NCBI GenBank assembly: GCA_963724975.1 | Contig: CAVRXB010000011.1 | Coordinates: 248,001 to 312,000, forward strand | DNA length: 64,000 nt | From: CAIWHR01 sp963724975 | GTDB taxonomy: Bacteria; Pseudomonadota; Gammaproteobacteria; Burkholderiales; Casimicrobiaceae | Reading direction: 5' to 3' | Shown here: positions 53,439-61,013 of the stretch, piece after piece | Layout of the letters: each line of letters starts with the position of its first letter | How positions within the stretch are numbered: the first letter of the stretch is position 1 | Program-made: the position numbers and the translations under genes | Notes under the pieces: model-generated | What the model was told of the DNA's origin: nothing | Databases searched by the model: none | Seen by the model: only the letters and a program-made list of their open reading frames with translations

Positions 53439-55982
53439 ATGGCCAATCCCCGCCCCATGACAAAGAGACTCGACGACCTTTGGCGCAGGGTGCGGGGCTT
53501 GGCTGGCCCGAGCGTACGTGATCCGGATATTGAGCAAGCCTGGATTCGTGTCGGTGTCTGCTCTCTGACATCCGGCTACGTGTGGTACCTCATCGTCACT
53601 GGTGGCGGGTTAACGCCAGGGTTGCTCATGGGTCTGATCGCCGGCGCCGGCGACGCCCTTGTTGGCGCCGGGATGATTTGGTGGTTGCGGCGCACAAGAT
53701 CCCACGTTGTGCCATTACGCTATCTAGGAATTCTGACTGACAACGCAGCCTTGACGCTTGGCATGGCCGGCGCCGGCGAAGGCGGCGTCGCCGTCGTTGG
53801 AGTCTATCTGTGGGTGACGATCGGTAACGGTTTCCGATTTGGGCCGCGCTATCTCATGGCGTCGTATGCATTGTCGCTTTTCTGCTTTGGGTTGCAACTT
53901 TGGCTGGTTCCGTTTTGGGCGCTTCATAAGGCGGTCGGGGTTGGGTTAATGATCTCGGGCGCAATCGTCCCCCTATACGTTCTCATTTTGCTCGTCCGGC
54001 TACAGGGACAAAAGAATGCGGCCGAGCAGCTCTCAAACGCTAAGAGCCGGTTCGTAGCGAACGTCAGTCACGAGTTGCGCACCCCGCTGACTGGCGTGTT
54101 TGCCGTATATGACCTCCTGCGCGGGCGGAAGATGACTTCCGACGACCGCGAACTGGTCGGCATGCTCGGCAATGCAGTCAAGACGCTCAAGACATCTGTC
54201 GATGCAGTGTTGCAAATGTCAAAGCTCGAGGCGGGAGCAGAGCGAGCCGAAAACCGGCCATTCAACCTGTGGTTCTTTGTCCAGCAGCTTGCAACGCTAG
54301 TACGTCCTCAAAGTACCGCGAAGGGGCTGGCATGGACGCTTAAGGTAGATCCAGACGTGCCAGCTACGGTCGTCGGCGATCCAACGCACCTCAGCCATGT
54401 TCTGGGCAACTTACTCAACAATGCATTTAAGTTCACATCAAGCGGCGGTGTTTCTCTGCGTGTCAGTCCATGCGCCGATGCGCGCGTCCGATTCGAAGTT
54501 GTAGATACGGGAATGGGAATTCCGTTGGACCAACAGGAACGCCTTTTCGAGCGCTTCGTTCAGGTCGACAGTTCCTCCACGCGTCGGCATGCGGGAACGG
54601 GTTTGGGAACATCGATTGCGCGGGATCTTACTGAGTTGATGGGTGGCAATATTGGCGTGGTTAGTGCGCCGGGTCAGGGATCGACGTTTTGGGTTGAGCT
54701 TCCGCTTCCGGAGGCCGAGGCCAGCCGAACCACGAGCTGGGACTCTTGGCGGGAAGTGTTGGTTGTAGGCGAGCAAGGAAGTCGCCGTAGTGAGTTCGTT
54801 ACATCGCTAAACACGTTTGGTCTTGACGCGATCGTCTGCGGTAACGCTCATGAGGATCTACCGAGGCACGATCTCCAACGTTTTCTCGCCACATTCCTTG
54901 TAATGCCCGCCGCGAGTGCAGCTGCGTACGTGGATTCTAATCTGCGAGACGGTGACAGGGCGGTCTGCCCCTGGATCGTTGTTGCACCGGCTTTCAGTGC
55001 AACGCAACGTTCGGCCCTCGTGGCGGCCGGCGCGGCCGGATTGCTGATATCCGACTCAAGTGTGGAAGACCTGCGCGGAATGCTCGGAGCGTTGCTTTAC
55101 CGGATTGAGCTGCCGGCTTCGTCGGATGAACCATCACTTCCGCAGACTGGCGTTGTGCGTTCGCTTACTGTACTGCTCGCCGACGACAATCACAGCAATC
55201 AGATGTTACTGGCGCGAATTCTGCAAAACGCAGGGCATCGAGTTCTGACTGCCGAGCGCGGCGACCGTGCATATGATCTTATGTCTGAAGGCGGAATCGA
55301 TCTCGCGCTGCTCGACCTTAACATGCCTGACATGTCGGGGCCCGATGTCGTGAAACTGTTTCGTGCAGGCGCCGTTGGCGGTGCAACGAAGCTTCCGATC
55401 ATCATACTTTCAGCCGACGCGACGCCGGCTGCCAAGCAGGAAAGCATTGAGGCTGGTGCGGATGAGTTCCTGACCAAGCCAGTCGCGGCGGCGATATTAC
55501 TTGCGGCCATTGAGCGGGTAGTCGCTGGTAGTGCTGCGCGATCGGAAGTGCGGATGCGGCCGGACCATGCGGTAGCGACGCCGGCGCCCTCCATCACAGC
55601 GCTCGTTGATACCGATCGTATACAAGCTCTACGAAGAATCGCGCGAGGCGAGGCGAAATTCCTCGATACGTACGTTAATGCGGCGTTCGAAGAGCTCGAG
55701 AAAGCGATCGTCGACTTGCGTAGGGCAACAAACTCCACCGATGTTAGGGCGGCGTGCGACGCGTTGCATATCATTGAAGGCACAGGGGCATCGATCGGTG
55801 CCGTGGCGCTCGTCGCAAACTGCAAATCTATGCGGAACTACCTTTCGGTGCCGGACGATCCAGACCGTGCCGGAGCGCTCGCGGAGCTGTCGACGACCTA
55901 TATGCTCACCAAATCGACGATGCTCGCAAGTCTGCACGAACCGCGCGGCAAGACTACACGCAGCGGCGCTAGCAGAGAATAA
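53439..55982 (+). CDS. rpfC: RpfC-type hybrid sensor histidine kinase
   Basis: An 847-residue hybrid kinase. About five transmembrane segments (40-185) form the RpfC-like input. HisKA has 'NVSHELRTPL' with His211; the ATPase has 'NLLNNAFKFT' (about 325-333), 'DTGMGIP' (356-362) and 'GTGLGTSIARDL' (386-397). A degenerate receiver-like part (435-555) precedes a true receiver (576-690, Asp582/583, Asp626, Lys680) and an HPt domain with His777. In the HPt the usual His-x-x-Lys-Gly is His-x-x-Glu-Gly. RpfC senses cis-2-enoic acids and phosphorelays to RpfG. Its stop is 40 bp before the ACP gene. Confidence 0.88.
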   Translation: MANPRPMTKRLDDLWRRVRGLAGPSVRDPDIEQAWIRVGVCSLTSGYVWYLIVTGGGLTPGLLMGLIAGAGDALVGAGMIWWLRRTRSHVVPLRYLGILTDNAALTLGMAGAGEGGVAVVGVYLWVTIGNGFRFGPRYLMASYALSLFCFGLQLWLVPFWALHKAVGVGLMISGAIVPLYVLILLVRLQGQKNAAEQLSNAKSRFVANVSHELRTPLTGVFAVYDLLRGRKMTSDDRELVGMLGNAVKTLKTSVDAVLQMSKLEAGAERAENRPFNLWFFVQQLATLVRPQSTAKGLAWTLKVDPDVPATVVGDPTHLSHVLGNLLNNAFKFTSSGGVSLRVSPCADARVRFEVVDTGMGIPLDQQERLFERFVQVDSSSTRRHAGTGLGTSIARDLTELMGGNIGVVSAPGQGSTFWVELPLPEAEASRTTSWDSWREVLVVGEQGSRRSEFVTSLNTFGLDAIVCGNAHEDLPRHDLQRFLATFLVMPAASAAAYVDSNLRDGDRAVCPWIVVAPAFSATQRSALVAAGAAGLLISDSSVEDLRGMLGALLYRIELPASSDEPSLPQTGVVRSLTVLLADDNHSNQMLLARILQNAGHRVLTAERGDRAYDLMSEGGIDLALLDLNMPDMSGPDVVKLFRAGAVGGATKLPIIILSADATPAAKQESIEAGADEFLTKPVAAAILLAAIERVVAGSAARSEVRMRPDHAVATPAPSITALVDTDRIQALRRIARGEAKFLDTYVNAAFEELEKAIVDLRRATNSTDVRAACDALHIIEGTGASIGAVALVANCKSMRNYLSVPDDPDRAGALAELSTTYMLTKSTMLASLHEPRGKTTRSGASRE

Positions 55983-56022
55983 ATTTCATCGAGATAGTTG
56001 GGGATGTTCGCCCCGGGGAGCG

Positions 56023-56295
56023 ATGCTAAAATCGCATATGGCGCACTTTCCCGAACCTACAGAAATTCTGGAACGACTCAAGCATGTCGTTTCCGAGAGG
56101 GTAGACGTCAATCCAGACCACTTCGTTCCAGATGCACGACTGGCAGATATTGGAATCGATTCGTTTTCGTTGATCGAGCTCGTTTTTGTTGCGGAAGAGG
56201 AATTCGGGATCAAGATTCCCATCGAAGGTCTGCAGGTTACGACCGTCGGCGATGTGCTCGCCGTCGTTCAACGCTGCGGACGCGCGCGAGTCTAG
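56023..56295 (+). CDS. Acyl carrier protein dedicated to the locus
   Basis: A 90-residue carrier protein. The phosphopantetheine site is Ser47 in 'DIGIDSFSLIELVFVAEEEFGI'. It is more divergent than housekeeping AcpP. ATG 56023 has GGGGAG upstream; ATG 56038 lies 5 bp after TAAAAT and could be a leaderless start. Its stop overlaps that of the convergent fabF-like gene by 4 bp. With two ketosynthases and RpfF on the other strand it probably carries the chain used for signal synthesis. Confidence 0.85.
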   Translation: MLKSHMAHFPEPTEILERLKHVVSERVDVNPDHFVPDARLADIGIDSFSLIELVFVAEEEFGIKIPIEGLQVTTVGDVLAVVQRCGRARV

Positions 56296-57530
56296 GCGGC
56301 TGGTTCTTTGACAACCAGCACGCCGGCGGTGCCTCCGACGGCAAAGGAATTGGACATTGCGGCACGCACGCGCGCCGGACGGCCCTTGTGTGGGACGTAA
56401 TCAAGATCGCAGCGCGGATCTTGCTCATCAAGGTGTGCCGTTGGCGGTACCATTTGCCGATCCACCGCCAGGGCGCTGATTACGAGCTCGAGCGCCCCTG
56501 CCGCGCCCACGAGGTGACCATGCATGGACTTGGTCGAACTCACCGGAATTCGATGGGCGTGTTTGCCAAACACGTCCTTGAGTGCCTGGGTTTCGGCAAC
56601 GTCATTCAGCGGAGTTCCGGTTCCGTGCGCGTTAACATAGTCAATGGAGTCGGCCGCCAATTCGGCATCAGCGATCGCCAACCGCATCGCATGAGCCTGC
56701 CCAGAGATTGATGGCTGGGTCATGTGGCTTGAGTCGTTGCTGACCCCGTACCCCGCGAGCTCGCTGTATATATGTGCCTTTCGGGCGACTGCCCGCCCGT
56801 ATTCCTCTAGCACGATTATTGCCGCGCCGTCTCCCAAGACCGTACCATTACGATCCTTGCTGAACGGGCGGCACGTTGCCGATGGGTTGTCCGCACGCTC
56901 CGGTGCCAACACCTGCAAGGCTTGCCATGCCTTGATTGAAACGTAGGTGAATAGTGCTTCCGCGCCGCCCGCGACCATTACGTCTGCGTATCCGTGACGA
57001 ATCTGGCGCATCGCTTCTCCAATGGACACAGCCGAACTGGAACAGGTCGTCGTGTACGTGAGCGATGGTCCCTCGAGCGCATGGGCTAGGCCGATCTGGG
57101 CGGTTGGACCGTTGTACATGACCTTGACCAATGTAAATGGGCTCAGCCTTTTTGCGCCCTTGCAGAAGATCTCGGAGTAGGCGGCCTCTTGGCTGATCGT
57201 TCCGCCCAGCGACGTTCCCACTGAGATGCCGACTCGGTGCCGGTTTTCTGCTGTGAGATCGATTCCAGAATCACGGAGAGCGGCGCCTGCGGCTATGAGC
57301 GCGTACAGACTCAGCCTGTCACTCGTGACCCGCTGACCGCGTGGTAACCCCTCCCATGGTTCGCCAGGCACCTGAGCGCCAATGGTGTCATATGTCCCGA
57401 CTTCCGACTGCAGCGAAATGCGGCGGACCGCCGATTCGCCTCGAAAGAGGGCATCGAACATCGCAGCGACGTCGCAACCGTGCGGTGAAGCAACTCCCAA
57501 GCCGGTTATTGCGACGCGCCGCCTTGTCAT
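56292..57530 (-). CDS. Beta-ketoacyl-ACP synthase, FabF (KAS II) type
   Basis: A 412-residue elongating ketosynthase. The active-site Cys163 is in 'TTTCSSSAV', His302 in 'NAHGTGTPLND', Lys334 in 'SSTKS' and the second His339 in 'MHGHLVGAAGA', so the Cys-His-His triad is complete. Length is that of FabF. The ATG overlaps the rpfF stop (ATGA), so it is translated together with the signal synthase. I infer it extends the acyl chain on the adjacent ACP; the chromosome will have its own FabF elsewhere. Confidence 0.88.
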   Translation of the reverse strand: MTRRRVAITGLGVASPHGCDVAAMFDALFRGESAVRRISLQSEVGTYDTIGAQVPGEPWEGLPRGQRVTSDRLSLYALIAAGAALRDSGIDLTAENRHRVGISVGTSLGGTISQEAAYSEIFCKGAKRLSPFTLVKVMYNGPTAQIGLAHALEGPSLTYTTTCSSSAVSIGEAMRQIRHGYADVMVAGGAEALFTYVSIKAWQALQVLAPERADNPSATCRPFSKDRNGTVLGDGAAIIVLEEYGRAVARKAHIYSELAGYGVSNDSSHMTQPSISGQAHAMRLAIADAELAADSIDYVNAHGTGTPLNDVAETQALKDVFGKHAHRIPVSSTKSMHGHLVGAAGALELVISALAVDRQMVPPTAHLDEQDPRCDLDYVPHKGRPARVRAAMSNSFAVGGTAGVLVVKEPAA

Positions 57531-58483
57531 GCAGCAGTTCGCTCGTGCGTTTCAACAATGGAGAGTCTCGGTCCACCACCGAAAATCGAGAGTTGGCGTT
57601 GGTAGAGGCGCTGCATCCATTCGAGACTGCGCGTTTCGAGATTCATCGCACAGTCGACCCAGATCTTGACGACGTCGTGCAATTCCTGCAGTCCAACGGG
57701 GCGAATCATCCGGTCGACGGCGTTCATAGCCATGTGGGCTGATTGCTGATGTTCCCTTTGCCGCATCAGCTTTTGCACCATGGCAAGTCCCGATCCTGTA
57801 TCTACGACGTGATCTATCAAGCCGAATTCCTGAAGCTCAAGCGCCGAGTACAGTCTTCCGGTCCGTACCAACTCGTCGGCAACTCGTTTGCCTGCGCGGC
57901 GAGCAAGGAAACTCATGCCTCCCATCCCGGGAAACATGTTAAATAGCACTTCTGGAAATCCTGCCTTAACGTGCTTCTCCGCGACGATCACGTCGCACGA
58001 CAGCGCAGATTCAAATCCGCCACCCAATGCGTCCCCTTCCAACAACGCGATGGTCGTGACACCTTGAAGATTATGCGACGTGTAATTCCGGTAGACGACA
58101 TCGATCGCGATACGGGCGTACTCTGCCAATCCCGCGCGATCCTGCGCCGCGATAAGACGCTGAAAATGCCCAAGATCTCCACCGACGTTGAATACATTGC
58201 CAATCGCTGACCGAAGCACTACATGGCGGAGAGGGCGATCTGCTGAAGCGGTCGAAAAATAGCTTTCGATCGATTGGCTTCCACGCTCCAGATCACGTAG
58301 CAATTCAAGGTTGAAACAAGGAATCCCGCGCGGTGCCCATTTCGACCAAAGAACTGCATTCTGACGATCGTAATGACACGTGAATTGCGGGGAGACCGCG
58401 AACTGAGCAGCGCCGTCGGTGTGTTCGATTACGTGCGGATGGTTGCGCGAGGATAGAAATGCGGGTGAGACGATCGCGTTCAT
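57527..58483 (-). CDS. rpfF: DSF-type signal synthase (crotonase fold)
   Basis: A 318-residue crotonase of the RpfF group, which dehydrates 3-hydroxyacyl-ACP to cis-2-enoyl-ACP and hydrolyses the thioester to release the diffusible signal factor. Both catalytic glutamates are present: Glu158 in 'GDALGGGFESAL' and Glu178 in 'AGFPEVLFNMFPGMG', 20 residues apart as in Xanthomonas RpfF (141/161). The oxyanion region 'FNVGGDLGHF' (98-107) matches. The N-terminus is about 25-30 residues longer than in Xanthomonas. An AGGGGG site precedes the ATG. It is first in the rpfF-fabF operon. Confidence 0.93.
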   Translation of the reverse strand: MNAIVSPAFLSSRNHPHVIEHTDGAAQFAVSPQFTCHYDRQNAVLWSKWAPRGIPCFNLELLRDLERGSQSIESYFSTASADRPLRHVVLRSAIGNVFNVGGDLGHFQRLIAAQDRAGLAEYARIAIDVVYRNYTSHNLQGVTTIALLEGDALGGGFESALSCDVIVAEKHVKAGFPEVLFNMFPGMGGMSFLARRAGKRVADELVRTGRLYSALELQEFGLIDHVVDTGSGLAMVQKLMRQREHQQSAHMAMNAVDRMIRPVGLQELHDVVKIWVDCAMNLETRSLEWMQRLYQRQLSIFGGGPRLSIVETHERTAA

Positions 58484-58546
58484 GTTGTGCCCCCTTTAAA
58501 GGCTTACTCATCGTATGAAACATGGATCCGCGGAACCGGAGCCATG

Positions 58547-58594
58547 CCTTGTAACGTACAAGGGGACTGTAGCGCAGCAATATGTCACTTACAA
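58547..58594 (-). promoter_or_regulatory. rpfF promoter with a 17-bp palindromic operator at the start site
   Basis: Minus strand: TTGTAA (58594-58589), 17 bp, TACAGT (58571-58566). Two bp later begins a perfect inverted repeat, CCTTGTA-CGT-TACAAGG (58563-58547), which covers the expected transcription start near 58559. That location suits a repressor. The leader to the ATG at 58483 is about 75 nt. The TGTA...TACA core recalls lux boxes, but the spacing is 3 bp shorter. Confidence 0.6.
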
Positions 58595-58933
58595 TCCTTT
58601 CGCGTCGAGGTGCGCGATCTAAATGCCTCGCTCGTTGGCTAAATGGCCACCTCTGCAACCACATCAAACCGGCCGCTGAAGGGGTTCTCATTTCTCTAGT
58701 TTGCAATCCCAAAATGCGCAGCTGCTGGCGCGGTTGGCTTGGTCGCCTATTATGCTAAAAGTTGCAAATTATTGTTTTTAACCCATTAATTTAGTATGGA
58801 TTAAATGTAGACTACAAGCCGTGTTGACAAGCTGAAAGCCTCCAAAATGACGTTGTCATTGCTTTTTCACTTAGCGGCAGCGTCAGCTGTGTGGGTCACA
58901 AACCGGCTGATGCCCAGAGGACTTGGGACTTAT
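58595..58933 (-). other. AT-rich intergenic region between the KAS III gene and rpfF
   Basis: About 340 bp without a credible gene. The part near 58750-58830 is strikingly A/T-rich for this genome. A plus-strand reading frame at 58847-59074 has no family resemblance and lies over the end of the KAS III gene. No T-run terminator for the KAS III gene was recognised. The region may hold further regulatory sites for rpfF. Confidence 0.5.
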
Positions 58934-60025
58934 TTAACAGGCTGCATTTTTTCGGGCGATCAGGTCACGGACCAAATCAAGGCCCGTGTGATCGCTCGGC
59001 GGCAAAGTGAGATTACTTGCGCCTATCGGCGTTGTCCGCGCGCCCCAGCGAACAACGTGTGCAGACCACGTTAGGCCGCCGCCAAACGCGGGCATGAGGA
59101 TCCGGTCGCCGGGTCGGATGCGATCGGAGTCGGCTGCTTCGGCGATCGCAACCGGAATAGAGGCCGACGACAGATTGCCGTAACGATCGAGATTCGTGAA
59201 TGTATGTTCGCGCGAAATGCCGAGTCGTCTCCCGACCGCTTCAACTATGCGTAGGTTGGCCTGGTGCGGAATGACGAGATCGATATCAGCCGAGCCGTAC
59301 CCAATCTTCGCAAGAACCGAGCGCGCGGCTTCGACCAGTCCGTTGACCGCCTGCCGAAATATTTCCGGGCCATTGAAATCCCACGTCGTAGCTCCATAAC
59401 ATCTCCCGACGTTAGCAAACATGGCACCGATGCCGTTGATGCGGAGCATTTCGCGGTCCTCGGTGTCGCAACCAAGCACCTCGCCCACGATTCCCCCGTC
59501 AGTATCTGACGCCTGCAGAACTACGGCTCCCGCGCCATCGCCGAAGAGAATTGCCGGACCTCGATTGTTCCAGTCCATGAATTGGGACAGCGCATCGGCC
59601 CCGACAACGACTGCATTACGCACCGCGCCGCTGCGAATCAGCGCAGATCCAGTCGAAAGTCCATACATGAAACTCGTGCATGCCGTATTGATGTCCATTG
59701 CGCCGGCACGGTGCGCGCCGAGCAGCTTTTGAACGCGGGATGCGGTGTTCGGCATCTGGTCGTCCCCGGTACATGACCCGAGAATGACGAGATCGACCTG
59801 CTCCGGTTCCAGCCCGGCGCACGCGAGAGCTCGGGAAGCAGCGACGTGAGCGAGATCAGAGACCCTCACGTGGCTGATCGGACGCTCTCTAATCCCGGTA
59901 CGCTTGACGATCCACGCGTCGCTCGTGTCGAGCAGCGTAGCAAGATCGTGGTTGGTGAGACGAGCCGGAGGCAGGCATTTGCCCCAGCCGGTAATGACGG
60001 CGCTTCGAGGGTTAGGCATTTCCAT
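58934..60025 (-). CDS. Beta-ketoacyl-ACP synthase, FabH (KAS III) type
   Basis: A 363-residue initiating ketosynthase. Cys116 in 'DINTACTSFMYGL', His254 in 'IPHQANLRI' and Asn284 in 'DRYGNLSSAS' form the complete Cys-His-Asn triad. It is about 40 residues longer than E. coli FabH, mostly at the C-terminus ('TPIGASNLTLPPSDHTGLD'). It is transcribed toward rpfF across a 450-bp gap and divergently from the luxR-type gene. It may prime a special (for example branched or medium-chain) acyl group for the locus ACP. Confidence 0.87.
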   Translation of the reverse strand: MEMPNPRSAVITGWGKCLPPARLTNHDLATLLDTSDAWIVKRTGIRERPISHVRVSDLAHVAASRALACAGLEPEQVDLVILGSCTGDDQMPNTASRVQKLLGAHRAGAMDINTACTSFMYGLSTGSALIRSGAVRNAVVVGADALSQFMDWNNRGPAILFGDGAGAVVLQASDTDGGIVGEVLGCDTEDREMLRINGIGAMFANVGRCYGATTWDFNGPEIFRQAVNGLVEAARSVLAKIGYGSADIDLVIPHQANLRIVEAVGRRLGISREHTFTNLDRYGNLSSASIPVAIAEAADSDRIRPGDRILMPAFGGGLTWSAHVVRWGARTTPIGASNLTLPPSDHTGLDLVRDLIARKNAAC

Positions 60026-60177
60026 CCCGCAAGGATACCGCGAAGGGCATTATCGTAGGCTACGGGGTGTAACACTCCGAATAGTGCGCGCGCAACGCGG
60101 GCACCCGATCCGTTTGGATTGGAATAAGATCAACCCGGACCTGCTAGCTAATAAGCGGTCCAGCTCGGGGAGTGATC

Positions 60178-60966
60178 ATGCTTAAGTCACTGCATCTGGG
60201 CGCGGCGAGTGTCGACCCGTCGCGCCTTCTTCCACCGATCATGGTGCCGCTAGTTCGTGCAGCAGAATGCGGGTTCGATCTCATCTCGGAAGTTGAATCG
60301 ATCACCCACCATTTTGGATTTGACTCGTTCATGTACGGCGTTGCCGTCAGCGCATTGCCCAATAACGACAGCACCATGTACGCGTTCACTACGATGCCGA
60401 TGGAGTGGGTCATGCGATACGATCAACGCGCTTATATCGAGGTGGATCCGCGCATCGCAGATACTTGGGACCGAACCGCACCACTGATATGGGATCAGTC
60501 GACGATGCGTGGAAGGAGTGCCGCCGCTGATGCATTCTTGGACGATGCACTGGCGCACGGGATCGCAAGCGGGCTCTGCATGCCATTGCACGACGCACTG
60601 GGGACGCGAAGGCTCATCGTGCTGAACTCCGCAACACCCGTATTAGTCGCGACGAGGCGGCAGCAAATTACAAGTGATCTTGGTGACCTGCTGGTATTCG
60701 CCAATTACTTCCATGAGATTTTTATGAAAGCGGTGGTCGCAAAGAAGGTACCGCCAAGGGCTGCCGGAATGAAGCTGAGTGCACGAGAACTGGAATGCCT
60801 AAGGCTCGCCGCTACCGGGCTCACCACCGAGGCAATTGCGAAGAAACTAGGAATCGTGGCCAGCACTGCGCAATTTCATTTCAATTCGATTCGATCGAAG
60901 CTGGGTGCCGCCAATCGTCAGGAAGCAATAGCGCGTGGGATCAGGGATGGTCTGATCCCGGGTTGA
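60178..60966 (+). CDS. LuxR-family regulator with intact AHL-binding signature (LuxR solo)
   Basis: A 262-residue regulator. The autoinducer-binding domain (about 30-180) keeps the TraR/LuxR hallmark residues Trp77, Tyr81, Asp90, Pro91, Trp105 and Gly132 in the correct spacing. The GerE/LuxR helix-turn-helix is at about 196-255 ('LSARELECLRLAATGLTTEAIAKKLGI'). ATG 60178 follows GGGGAG; GTG 60172 is less likely. No luxI-type synthase is in the window. It may answer an imported AHL, a foreign AHL or, more speculatively, the product of the neighbouring acyl genes. It is divergent from the KAS III gene (152-bp gap). Confidence 0.9.
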   Translation: MLKSLHLGAASVDPSRLLPPIMVPLVRAAECGFDLISEVESITHHFGFDSFMYGVAVSALPNNDSTMYAFTTMPMEWVMRYDQRAYIEVDPRIADTWDRTAPLIWDQSTMRGRSAAADAFLDDALAHGIASGLCMPLHDALGTRRLIVLNSATPVLVATRRQQITSDLGDLLVFANYFHEIFMKAVVAKKVPPRAAGMKLSARELECLRLAATGLTTEAIAKKLGIVASTAQFHFNSIRSKLGAANRQEAIARGIRDGLIPG

Positions 60967-61013
60967 GCGTCATCAGGACTCGGCATGCGATGTCCGGCTG
61001 CCGCGCTGCTTCC

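Noticed and set aside
58847..59074. Possible small gene between the KAS III gene and rpfF
   Set aside because: It overlaps the 3' end of the KAS III gene, has no good ribosome-binding site and no recognisable product.
60139..60159. Lux-box-like sequence (ACC...GGT half sites) upstream of the LuxR-type gene
   Set aside because: Only the outer three bases of each half match as a dyad and the core lacks the CTG/CAG symmetry. Too weak to call.
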